This document shows positions 8,997 through 18,000 of a DNA stretch of 30,633 nucleotides, piece after piece. A model generated the notes under the pieces. That model ran no database searches. It had not been told where the DNA came from and saw nothing but the letters and a program-made list of their open reading frames with translations. A program made the position numbers and the translations under genes. Within the stretch, counting starts at the first letter, position 1. Each line of letters starts with the position of its first letter. The stretch is from Bacteroidales bacterium UBA3290. Lineage in GTDB: Bacteria > Bacteroidota > Bacteroidia > Bacteroidales > UBA932. The stretch covers positions 16,789 to 47,421 of the forward strand of contig DETK01000023.1 in the NCBI GenBank assembly GCA_002361615.1. Direction: 5' to 3'.

Positions 8997-10196
8997 TTAT
9001 TTGAAAAGCTGGCTGCCGAAAACAACCAGGTAATTACGCCAGTTTTTCCAGGTGTGGGCACCGTCGGTCCAGAGGACCTGGCAGGGATAATTGTGGGATT
9101 TGAGGTAATCCACGTACTCGTAGGAACCGCGCACGATCGGGTCGGCCGTACCGCAGGCGACGAAGTAGAGTTTCGGTTTCTTGGAGAACAGCACTTCGAT
9201 CTTCTTCTCCGTATCCGGATTGTTCCGCACGCCCATGGCGCCGGAGAACAGGCCGATGTAGCCGATCTTGTCGGGATACAGGTTGGAAGTCTGGAACGTG
9301 TGTCCGCCGCCCATCGAAAGGCCGCACATCGCCGTGTTGGCAGCGCCCTTGAGCACCCGGTAGTTCTTCTCGATGTAATTCATGATATCGGGGAAGGATT
9401 CCGGGATGCTGGCCTTGCCGCGCATGCCCCGCTCGGGGGCGCCGGACATGGAGGCCTGGTAGAGGCCTGCCTCCCATTCGCCGGGCGCAGCTGCGCACAT
9501 CGGGTTGCCGTTGGGCATGACCACGATCATCGGCTTGGCTTTGCCCAGGGCGATCAGGTTGTCCATGATCTGGGCGGCGCGGCCGAATTCGAGCCAGGCG
9601 GTCTCATCGCCGCCGGCACCGTGGCACAGGTACAGAACCGGGTATTTCTCTTTCCCTTTCTCATAGCCTGCCGGTGTATAGACGGCCATTCTGCGCGACA
9701 TCCCCAGCGTCGGGCTGTCGTACCAGACGTAACTCACGTTGCCGTGGGGCACCTTGTTGTTGCTGTAGAGATAGCCCGTGTCCCCTTCCTTTTCGGAAAT
9801 GAGGAACCAGTTGGTCCACACGGTCATATCGCGTTTCCGGAACTGGTTGGAAGGGTCTGCGTACGGCAGGCCGTCCACGCGGAAGATATAGGAATAGAGT
9901 TCGGGAGCGAGGGGACCCTCGGTGGTATATTCCCAGATGCCGTCCTTCCCTTCCTTCATATCGACCCAGATGGGGACTTCGGTGACGTAGCCGTTATTGT
10001 CGGCGATATGGTGCGGCAGGAAGTCGCCCGTCAGGCGGACGGTCACAGCCTTGGGCGCATACACGCGGAAGGTCACGGAATTGTCGTCGTGGATGTCCGG
10101 AGACTTGAGCTCGACGGCCGTTCCCATGAGGTTCTGCTGCGCGAAGGCGACCAGTGCACAGGAAAGAAAGGCTAAGACAGTAAGGATTCGTTTCAT
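8997..10196 (-). CDS. CE1-type esterase with N-terminal E-set domain (first of three)
   Basis: This 399-residue secreted esterase has a signal peptide (1-19), an E-set domain (about 27-130, with the GDFLP strand at 57-61) and a CE1-like hydrolase domain (about 155-399). Nucleophile Ser294 in CGLSMGGG, Asp352 in GTADP and His381 in GAHTWKNWR form the triad, and the oxyanion loop is CHGAGGDETAW (191-201). A longer loop at about 233-265, rich in Gly and Ala and ending in ERGMRGK, distinguishes it from the other two copies. It follows susD by 12 nt, and that gap itself carries a -7-like TATCTTTG placed so that the transcript would begin at the ATG. It likely removes acyl groups from the glycan taken up by the neighbouring SusC/SusD. 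The exact ester is unknown. Confidence 0.88.
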   Translation of the reverse strand: MKRILTVLAFLSCALVAFAQQNLMGTAVELKSPDIHDDNSVTFRVYAPKAVTVRLTGDFLPHHIADNNGYVTEVPIWVDMKEGKDGIWEYTTEGPLAPELYSYIFRVDGLPYADPSNQFRKRDMTVWTNWFLISEKEGDTGYLYSNNKVPHGNVSYVWYDSPTLGMSRRMAVYTPAGYEKGKEKYPVLYLCHGAGGDETAWLEFGRAAQIMDNLIALGKAKPMIVVMPNGNPMCAAAPGEWEAGLYQASMSGAPERGMRGKASIPESFPDIMNYIEKNYRVLKGAANTAMCGLSMGGGHTFQTSNLYPDKIGYIGLFSGAMGVRNNPDTEKKIEVLFSKKPKLYFVACGTADPIVRGSYEYVDYLKSHNYPCQVLWTDGAHTWKNWRNYLVVFGSQLFK

Positions 10197-10200
10197 GGTA

Positions 10201-10231
10201 CAAAGATACTAATAACCAGGGTTCTGGACAA
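10201..10231 (-). promoter_or_regulatory. Putative internal promoter before the first esterase
   Basis: On the minus strand TATCTTTG (10208 to 10201) matches TAnnTTTG exactly and is preceded by TTG (10231 to 10229) with a 20-nt spacer. It overlaps the end of susD and lies 4 nt before the esterase ATG, so an RNA from it would be leaderless. Confidence 0.45.
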
Positions 10232-11756
10232 TCTGATCGTTGAGGCGTACCTCGTTGGCCGGGAAGGGAAGCAGTTCGTGCTTGCCCTTCTTGTAGCCGC
10301 ACTTGTCGGCCGGATTGCCGCAGTCGAAATAGGTGATCGAGCCGTTTTCGTGGAAGATAGGCTCCTTCATGCCGACGCCCTTGAGTTTCTCATAGGTATC
10401 GCCCCAGCGCTGCAGGTCCTGATAGAGCTGGCCTTCGCGGCAGAGCTCGAAGCGTTTCTCGGCCTTGATGTCGTTGAGCGAGACGGAAGTCAGGTCGGGA
10501 ATCTGGGCCTTGCGGCGGATCTGGTTCACGTATTCCGTAGCCTTGGCGGTGTTTCCGGCAGCCAGATGTGCCTCTGCTGCAACGAGATATACCTCGGCAA
10601 GGCGCATCCAGGTGTAATTCTTGGCGGTGCACCACATGGCCGGCGTCTTGTCGCGGGTATAGCGGTCTTTCCACATATAGACACCCTCACCCATCTGGAT
10701 GGCGTCGGTAATCAGACCCAGTCCCATTTCGACCATCTCCTCATAGTTCTTGATAGTCTGCTTGCGACGGTAGCTGTCACCGTCGTGGGCGACGAAAGCG
10801 TCGTAGAAAGCACGGGTCGGAGCGACGAAGCCGAAGCCCATCTCGATACCCCAGGCGGAGATGCCGTCAGGGTTCATACGGTCGGTACGCCAGCCCATCA
10901 TGTAGCCGGTGAAGGAAGTGACGGGGTTGGCCGGGTCGTTCGGGAAGACGCTCTCGAAGAGGTTCTCGCAATTGAACTTGTTGGCCATCGTGTTGCGGTC
11001 GCCGTATTCACCGTCGAAAAGCTGATACTTGCCGCTGGAGATGACCTGGTCGAGGACCTGGGCGGACTCTGCGTTCTTGCCCTGCCAGAGGAGGGCCTTG
11101 CCGTAGATGGCCTGTGCATACTGCTTGGTCACGCGCCAGACGCTCTTGTCACCGACGCCGCTCTTTTCAGGGAGTGCACCCGAGGCGATGGCGTTCTGCA
11201 GGTCGGTATTGACCAGGTTCCAGAGTTCTGCGGGATCGCCGTTGGGCTGTTTGTATTCATCCGGCTGCAGGCAGTGGTCCACCAGCGGCGGCGTGCCCCA
11301 CATGGAGATCAGTTCGAAGTAAGCCCAGGCACGGAAGACCTGTGCCTCGGCAACGGTCCGTTTGGCTACTTGCGAGAGGCCCGGATCGACCTTGTCGAGG
11401 ATAGTGTTGGCGGCGAAGATCAGGTTGTAGAGGCCCCGGAAATAACCGCCGATAGATCCGTCTTCCGAGTCAAAGGTATATTCTGCGATCTTGTCCAGAC
11501 CGCTGTTGTCGCCGTGCTGGCCACCGCCCGCCCAGAAGTCTCCGTCGAGCAGCGGTTTGAGCGTGATGGCACTTCCTTCCAGCGAGCGCATCTTGATATA
11601 GAGGTTCGAGGACGCCGTCTCGATTTCGGCATCAGTCGAATAATAGGTGTCGACGCTGACGACGCCATGCTGGTCGATGGTCAGCAGGTCCGAGCAGGAT
11701 GCTGCCGAAAGAGTCAGAGCGGCAAGCAATACGATGAATCCGATAAATCTTTTCAT
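10209..11756 (-). CDS. SusD/RagB-family glycan-binding lipoprotein
   Basis: This 515-residue surface lipoprotein pairs with the SusC-like porin immediately upstream, forming the lid that captures glycan. The signal sequence ends in a lipobox, LSAASC (Cys21), followed by the usual SDLLTI. The N-terminal TPR-type helices cover about residues 40-330, and the C-terminal SusD domain ends in the family-typical LLPFPANEVRLN...QNPGY. It lies 17 nt after the susC stop. The gap holds an AGGAGGA Shine-Dalgarno sequence, unusual in this phylum. It is the second gene of the operon. Glycan identity is not readable. The neighbouring esterases and GH3 suggest an acylated plant-type oligosaccharide. Confidence 0.95.
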   Translation of the reverse strand: MKRFIGFIVLLAALTLSAASCSDLLTIDQHGVVSVDTYYSTDAEIETASSNLYIKMRSLEGSAITLKPLLDGDFWAGGGQHGDNSGLDKIAEYTFDSEDGSIGGYFRGLYNLIFAANTILDKVDPGLSQVAKRTVAEAQVFRAWAYFELISMWGTPPLVDHCLQPDEYKQPNGDPAELWNLVNTDLQNAIASGALPEKSGVGDKSVWRVTKQYAQAIYGKALLWQGKNAESAQVLDQVISSGKYQLFDGEYGDRNTMANKFNCENLFESVFPNDPANPVTSFTGYMMGWRTDRMNPDGISAWGIEMGFGFVAPTRAFYDAFVAHDGDSYRRKQTIKNYEEMVEMGLGLITDAIQMGEGVYMWKDRYTRDKTPAMWCTAKNYTWMRLAEVYLVAAEAHLAAGNTAKATEYVNQIRRKAQIPDLTSVSLNDIKAEKRFELCREGQLYQDLQRWGDTYEKLKGVGMKEPIFHENGSITYFDCGNPADKCGYKKGKHELLPFPANEVRLNDQIVQNPGY

Positions 11757-11763
11757 GATTGTA

Positions 11764-11770
11764 TCCTCCT
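11764..11770 (-). promoter_or_regulatory. Strong Shine-Dalgarno sequence of the first susD
   Basis: The minus strand reads AGGAGGA seven bases before the susD ATG. The junction GGAGGATACAATCATG nearly matches the one at the second susD (24910-24915). Confidence 0.75.
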
Positions 11771-11773
11771 AAA

Positions 11774-14700
11774 TTAGAACGTGATGTTTAAACCGAATAC
11801 CATCTTCTTGGAGTTCGGGAAAGCGCCCATGTCGACGCCGAGAGCCTGTCCGATACCGGCGACTTCAGGATCGAAGCCCGGATACTTGGTGATGATGAAG
11901 AAATCGTCGAAGGAAGCGTAAAGACGGAACTTGCTGATCTTGACGAATTCGGAGATACGCTTGGGCAGCGTGTAGCCGATCTGGATCTGCTTGAACTTGA
12001 AGTAGTCACCTTTGTACACATTGGCGCTGGACTGCATCCAGTCGGTATAACCGCCCGCATTGGCGCGCGGCCGCGTACCATTGGTGTTGGTCGGGGTCCA
12101 GCGGTCGTCGACGACGAAGTTGAGCTTGTTGACTGCGTAGTCCACGCGGTCGAGCGCGCAGAAGATCTGATGTCCGGCAGCGCCCGAACCGAAGACCACG
12201 ATGTCGAAGCCCTTGAAGTCAGCCGTCAGCGTGAGACCGTAGTTGATCTTGGGAATACCGGAGCCGATGTCGGTCTTGTCGGCGACCGTCACCACGCCGT
12301 CTCCGTTCGTATCTTCGAAGACCGGTTCACCATTGGAGGAATCGATGCCTTTGAATTTATAGCCATAGAAATGCCAGGCCGGGAAATCTTTCTCGAAACG
12401 GGTGATTGCGGCGAAACGGTAGGTGACGCCCTGGATACCGTTCTGGAGAGCCGGGTGCAGATAGGTGACCCGGTTGTGCAGGGTTGCCACGTTGCCGCGG
12501 ATGCTGTAGTGGAAGTCGCCGACCGAATCGGTCCAGCCGGCCTCGAGTTCCAGACCGGTGTTGGTGACGTTACCGGCGTTCATCGGAGATTCGGAGACAC
12601 CGACGATGGTGGAAGAGGTGAAGCCCGAGACAATCAGGTCTTTGGTGGTCTTCTGGTACCAGTCGCCGGAGAAGGTCAGACGGTCGTTGAGGAAGCGGGC
12701 ATCGAAACCGATGTCGATCTGCTCGGAGGTCTCCCAGCGGAGGGCGTTGTTACCCGTCGAGGAAGGAGAGCTGGCTGCGGTATAACCACCCGTCAAACCT
12801 TCAGGGTAGTTGCCGACAGACGTGATTACGCTGGCGTAGCGGTAGTTGCTCAGGTTCGCAGTCGAACCGTTGCGGCCCCAGCTGGCGCGTAATTTCAGGT
12901 AAGGGATCACACGCTTGGCACCACTCATGAACGGTTCTTCCGAAAGGGTCCAACCAGCGGAAACGGCAGGGAAGTAACCCCAGCGGTTGGCGATCGGAAG
13001 GACGGAGGAGTCGGCTGCATCGGCTCGGAGGGAGACCTGGGCGATATAGCGGTTCTTGAAGTTCCAGCTGGCACGTCCGTAGTAGGAGTTGTTGCGCGTA
13101 TAGAGGGTCTCACCACCCGCGAGCGTGCGGGCGACCGTAGGCGTCGCATACGCGAAGAAATAGTAGAGCGGGTTGTTGCTCAGCACACCGAGGTCGGTGT
13201 CGGAACCCATGGTAGTACCCTGTACGTAGTTGTTCATGTTCTCGCTGTACGAGGTACCGGCCATCAGGTTGATGTCGTGGCCGGCCACATTGAACGAGTA
13301 GTTGGCGAAGTTCTCCCACTGATAGTAGCGCGAGACGTTGTTACGGGCTTCGAGGCCGACATAGTTCTGTTTTACGTAGTCGGTCGCATAGAAGTCGATC
13401 GAATAGCCATACGTGGACTGCGCACCATATTTATAAGCCAGACGCGAGGTGATGACCAGGCCTTTGATGGGCTTGAAGTTGAGCGCGGCGGTACCGTTGA
13501 TGCCGAAGGTTTGCGTGGCAGAGTACTGTGCGTCGCGGTGGATGAGCGGGTTGACGTTCTCATTGAGGTTGAAGGCCGAGATACCGTAGATACCCTGGTC
13601 GTCGCCGAGCATCTTGTGCTTGGTCGGGTCCGCGAGGATGGCCCGCATGTTGGCAGGCAGGTTGTTCTCGGAATAGCGGACAGCGGTGAGCGGGTCGAGC
13701 TGGAGGGCGGCGAGCACCGCGTTGTTGGATTCACGGTTGGTCTCGGATCCGCCTTCGGGGATCCTCCGGATCGAAGACTGGTGGATCTGGTTGTTCAGCT
13801 GGATGTCGAGCCAGGGCTTGATCTTATAGGTAGCGTTGATCATGCCGGTGATACGCTTGTGCGTATCCGAGTCGCCGACGAACATACCGTTGTTGTCCAG
13901 GAAAGTGAGCGAGGTGTAGATCGAACCTTTGTCGTTGCCGCCTTCGAAGCCGACCTTGTGACGCTGCTGGAGCGAGTGGGTAAAGACCGCATCCACCCAG
14001 TCGGTATCGGTATGGCCGTCCCAGTTGGCGGAATAGAAGGCATCGTCGAACTTGCCGAACTCCTTATAATATTGCATGTATTCCTTGGCGTTCATCACGG
14101 AAGGGATACGGCCGAGGCTCTGCATGACGACCTGGCCTTCATAGCTGATCTTGCCGTCGCCCTTACCGTTCTTGGTGGTGATCAGGATGACACCGTTACC
14201 GGCACGTGCACCGTAGATGGCGGCCGAGGCGGCATCCTTGAGGACCTCCATCGACTGGATGTCGTTAGGGTCGATGTTGTTGATGCTGTTGGTGATACGA
14301 CCGTCGACTACGTAGAGCGGGTCGGAGGTACCGTTGGAGCTGATACCGCGGATGCGGACGGCAGGAGCGGCACCCGGACGGGCGGAGTTGGTGAAGAGCT
14401 GGACGCCGGCCGTCTTGCCCTGGAGGACCATTTCAGCCGATGCGACGGAGCGGGAGACGATGTCACTCTCCTTCACGGTGGAGATGGCACCCGTCAGGTC
14501 GCTCTTGCGCTGGACGCCGTAACCCACGACGACCAGTTCGTTCAGCGACTCGATCGATTCGACCAGGACGACTTTCATGCCGTCAACGGCCGGAAGTTCC
14601 TGCGTGACATAATTCAGGGCGGAGAATTCGAGGATTGCCCCGGCAGGAACGTTGATCGTGAACTTACCGTCGAGGTCCGTCGCTACGCCGTTGGTGGTAC

Positions 14701-14854
14701 CCTTCTGGATAACACCGGCTCCGATGACGGAAAGCCCCGTTTCGTCGACGACGGTTCCGGAAATCTTGACGGTCTGGGCGAATGCGCTCACCGGGGAGAG
14801 CATCAGCAGGCAGACTGCCAGTAGAACGCTGTGTCTTAAAAAAACGCTTTTCAT
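11774..14854 (-). CDS. SusC/RagA-family TonB-dependent outer-membrane transporter
   Basis: This is a 1026-residue outer-membrane porin that imports oligosaccharides with TonB energy and a SusD lid. The signal peptide covers residues 1-27. A carboxypeptidase-D-like regulatory domain (about 29-103), a TonB-box-like segment ELVVVGYG (106-113), the plug domain (about 115-230, with VRIRGISS and the LKDAASAAIYGARAGNGVILITTK signature split around residues 205-228) and the beta-barrel follow. The chain ends in Phe (GLNITF), as outer-membrane barrels do. There is no N-terminal STN domain, so it is not an ECF-sigma/anti-sigma transducer; regulation is more likely through the divergent hybrid sensor. 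The frame is open upstream to 15538, but the signal peptide fixes the start at 14854. It is the first gene of the operon. Confidence 0.95.
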   Translation of the reverse strand: MKSVFLRHSVLLAVCLLMLSPVSAFAQTVKISGTVVDETGLSVIGAGVIQKGTTNGVATDLDGKFTINVPAGAILEFSALNYVTQELPAVDGMKVVLVESIESLNELVVVGYGVQRKSDLTGAISTVKESDIVSRSVASAEMVLQGKTAGVQLFTNSARPGAAPAVRIRGISSNGTSDPLYVVDGRITNSINNIDPNDIQSMEVLKDAASAAIYGARAGNGVILITTKNGKGDGKISYEGQVVMQSLGRIPSVMNAKEYMQYYKEFGKFDDAFYSANWDGHTDTDWVDAVFTHSLQQRHKVGFEGGNDKGSIYTSLTFLDNNGMFVGDSDTHKRITGMINATYKIKPWLDIQLNNQIHQSSIRRIPEGGSETNRESNNAVLAALQLDPLTAVRYSENNLPANMRAILADPTKHKMLGDDQGIYGISAFNLNENVNPLIHRDAQYSATQTFGINGTAALNFKPIKGLVITSRLAYKYGAQSTYGYSIDFYATDYVKQNYVGLEARNNVSRYYQWENFANYSFNVAGHDINLMAGTSYSENMNNYVQGTTMGSDTDLGVLSNNPLYYFFAYATPTVARTLAGGETLYTRNNSYYGRASWNFKNRYIAQVSLRADAADSSVLPIANRWGYFPAVSAGWTLSEEPFMSGAKRVIPYLKLRASWGRNGSTANLSNYRYASVITSVGNYPEGLTGGYTAASSPSSTGNNALRWETSEQIDIGFDARFLNDRLTFSGDWYQKTTKDLIVSGFTSSTIVGVSESPMNAGNVTNTGLELEAGWTDSVGDFHYSIRGNVATLHNRVTYLHPALQNGIQGVTYRFAAITRFEKDFPAWHFYGYKFKGIDSSNGEPVFEDTNGDGVVTVADKTDIGSGIPKINYGLTLTADFKGFDIVVFGSGAAGHQIFCALDRVDYAVNKLNFVVDDRWTPTNTNGTRPRANAGGYTDWMQSSANVYKGDYFKFKQIQIGYTLPKRISEFVKISKFRLYASFDDFFIITKYPGFDPEVAGIGQALGVDMGAFPNSKKMVFGLNITF

Positions 14855-14899
14855 GGTATTGTTTTTAAGTGATGGATTGTGTTTGGTTTTTCGTTTGTA

Positions 14900-14907
14900 C
14901 AAAATTA
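14900..14907 (-). promoter_or_regulatory. -7 element of the susC operon promoter
   Basis: On the minus strand TAATTTTG matches TAnnTTTG, giving a leader of about 40 nt. No TTTG is found at the -33 position (about 14927-14930), which is what an activator-dependent promoter might look like. The GTCCA repeats begin just upstream. Confidence 0.5.
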
Positions 14908-14932
14908 GGTTTTCCGCTTTCGAATCGATGAC

Positions 14933-15003
14933 AAGCCCGTCCACGTTTGAACACGCTGGTCCATCGTAGGCAACCAGCGTCCAAAAAAAAGCATCCCAGT
15001 CCA
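14933..15003. promoter_or_regulatory. Candidate operator: four A-N5-GTCCA direct repeats at 20-bp spacing
   Basis: GTCCA occurs at 14939, 14959, 14979 and 14999, exactly 20 bp apart, each preceded by an invariant A eight positions before its last-but-two base (14933, 14953, 14973, 14993). In three of four units a C lies one base before that A, and another C lies three bases after it. The array fills the space between the -33 regions of the divergent susC and regulator genes. An 8-bp inverted repeat, ACGCTGGT (14953-14960) and ACCAGCGT (14973-14980), overlaps units two and three. Two-turn spacing suits binding by an AraC-type domain such as that of the adjacent regulator; that link is inference. 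Confidence 0.65.
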
Positions 15004-15031
15004 AGGGGTGAGAAAGAATGCGCCATTTTGT

Positions 15032-15039
15032 TAACTTTG
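15032..15039 (+). promoter_or_regulatory. -7 element of the hybrid regulator gene
   Basis: TAACTTTG matches TAnnTTTG and ends 4 nt before the ATG at 15044, so the predicted RNA would start at or next to the start codon. The -33 region is not conserved. Confidence 0.45.
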
Positions 15040-15043
15040 TATC

Positions 15044-18000
15044 ATGAAGTATCTCTTTCGGACCCTGCTCTTTGCCTTGCTGCTTACGGGCTGCTCGGAT
15101 GCCGGCCTTTCGGTCGGCACGGACACGGGGGTCATCGTGGACAATTTCGGGAACAACGTCATCACGGGATTCCATTTCGACCGCAACGGCTACGTCTGGA
15201 TGGTCCCTTCCTCCGGGCGTTATCTCTTCCGGACGGACGGGTCCGTCATCATCCGCTATGAACATAGCCCGGACCAGCCGGGAAGCCTTGCCGCCAGCAA
15301 GGTCAACGACCTGGTCATCGATTCCCAGGGAGCGGTATGGGTAGCCACGCAGCTGGGCGTGGACCGTTTCGACCAGAGCCGGGGATGCTTCGACCACATC
15401 CCGATCGACGACAACAACAAATACGTCATCGACATGACCCGCAGCCAGGACGACCGGATCTGCATCATCACCCGCCGCAATCTGCTGGAACTGGACCGGG
15501 CAAGCGGGCGTTTCCTCCGCAAGATCCAGCTGCAGCAAGTCACCAACAGCGAACCGCAGGTCTTCTTCGACAGCAACGACAGGCTCTGGCTCCGGCAGGA
15601 CAACAGCCTCCTGTGTTATGACCAGGGCTACAACCTGCTATTCAAGATTGATTTCCAGCATATTACCGGAAGTGTGGTTTACGACGGCAACAAATTCATC
15701 TGGCTCGTCGACAGCGATACCCTGACCGCTTTGAACACCCATTCCTTCAAGGACTCCCGGGCCGGGGACCTGTATCCCGAACTCAGCGGGAAACGGGCCC
15801 GTTCCATCCTGAACGTGAACGACGGGATCGTGGTTGCCAATACGACGGACGGTCCTTTCCTGGTGGACGTCTTCCAGGACACGGCGACCGGTCTTGATCA
15901 GGCGGAAGGGAACACCCGGTCCATTCTGGAATACGCACAGGCCGGTACCCGTTCCATGCGGACGGGCCCGAACGGCAACCTGTGGGCCTCCGATATGGGA
16001 GGTGGGTACAAGCACCTTGTTTTCAGCGCAGACCGGGTCCCCGCCCAGGAAGAATTCGTCAACTACCTGGTGGCCGAATCCGTCTCGTCAGAAGCGCAGA
16101 ACACCCGCTTCACCTGGCTCCTGTCGCGAGGGAGAATCGCAGCATATGACCGGAAAGCCGGACGGTTTACCAGCGTGCAGGACCTGAATGACCTGACGGA
16201 AATCGTCGTGTCAGGCATCTCCGCCAGCGAAGACGGGCACGTACTCCTTTGCAGCCGCTTCCGCTCCGCCCGCCCCCTGGAGCTGTTCCGGACGGAGCCC
16301 GACGGCAGCCTTGTGTTCGAAAAAAGGATCAAATTGCCTTACGCCGGCATAGGTACCCTCGACAAGAAGGGACACATCTACGCCGTAGGCGCGGGAACCG
16401 TGGTCATGGAAGTCGATGCGGAGGGTTCTGTCCGGGAAATCGCCAACCCCTTCAACGATTACGCCTGCTACGCGACCATCGTCAAACCCCTCTCGGACGG
16501 CACGATCCTGATCTGCCTGACCGACCATCCGCCCGTTCTTCTCCATCCGGCGGAAGACCGGGTCGAAATCCTGGAGAAAGAAGGGCTCGACCAGGTCTAT
16601 TATACCGTGGCGACGGAAGATGCGGAAGGCCGTTTATGGATCGGTTCCTCGGATAAAGGCCTCTATCTGTACGACAAGACGGATTCTTCCCTGTCTAGGG
16701 TGGAGAGCTATCCTGAAACGATGGTCAACGCCATCGCAGCCGACAGCGCCGGAAACGTCTTCGTGACGGGCGATTACAGCGCCGTGTACCGTTTCGGGAA
16801 GGGGTCCGGAGAAAACGGCGGTCCTGTCTGGGCCGACTACTCCGACTTCCCGCAGGAGCACCGGCTGTTCCCGCTTCCCGACGGCTCGGTCGCGCTCGTC
16901 GGCCAGGATTCCTATGAATGGTTCAACGAAGAACGGGTCAACTCCGCCCAGGCGCCGAATCTGCTCTCGCGCATCTACCTGACTTCGGGAAAAAGGATCA
17001 TCGCCTCTTTCCGGGCAGACGACTACCCTGCCCGCAAGGTCACGCTCCGCCTCCCCCGCAAGACCGAAGACCTGAACCTGTATATCGGTGTCATGGACCG
17101 CGCCAAACCTTTTTCGCGGCACTACTTCTTCTATGACATCAACCATCTGCCGACCGGCCCCCGGGAATCCTTCGACAATCCCCAGATTCCCCTCTACGGC
17201 GTAAGCCGCCCCTTCAACACGGTCCGCTTCTGGGTAACCGGCCCCAACAAGGGGACAGGCACCCAGCCTTTCACGGTCCGGGTCCTGATGAACCTGCTTC
17301 CAGGGGAAATCATCAGCATCGCCGTCGCACTCTCCCTGCTCGCCGCAGCCTCCGTCTTCTGGTTCCTTTCGCGGAAAAAGAAGGAAGAAGCGGAAGCCGA
17401 ACGCATCAAACGGGAGATGACCGAGAAGCTGAACATGGAGAACATCGATTTCTTCGCCAACATCTCCCACGAATTCCGGACGCCGCTGACGCTGATCCAC
17501 GGAGCGTCCTCCACGCTCGAGACCAGCGATACCCGCGCCCTGAACATCATCCGCCGCAACACCGACCGGATGATGAAGCTGGTCAGCCAGATGCTCGACT
17601 TCAACAAACTCGACCACGGCATCCTGAAGCTCCATGTCAAGGAAGAACCGGTCGTGGAGATCATCCGGGCGGTGAAATCCGACTTCGAACTCGGCGCCTC
17701 GATGAAAGGCCTCCAGCTCAACCTGTCCGGACCCGATACGGACCGGAAAGGATACCTCGACCGGGACAAGTTGGAAAAGATCCTCTACAACCTATGCTCG
17801 AACGCCGTCAAATTCACGCCGCCCGGCGGACAGGTCGACATATCGTACGACATCGACCCGGCCGACGTGCTGCACGTCAGCATCGCCGACACAGGCATCG
17901 GCATCCCGGAAGACGCGCTGGAAGCCGTCTTCGAACGGTTCTACCGGACCCGGGGAACCGGCAAGGCCGGCGGAACGGGCATCGGCCTGTATTACACTCG

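Noticed and set aside
14855..15538. Upstream extension of the first susC frame to 15538
   Set aside because: It would overlap the regulator gene head-on and place a clear signal peptide in mid-protein; the start at 14854 is right.
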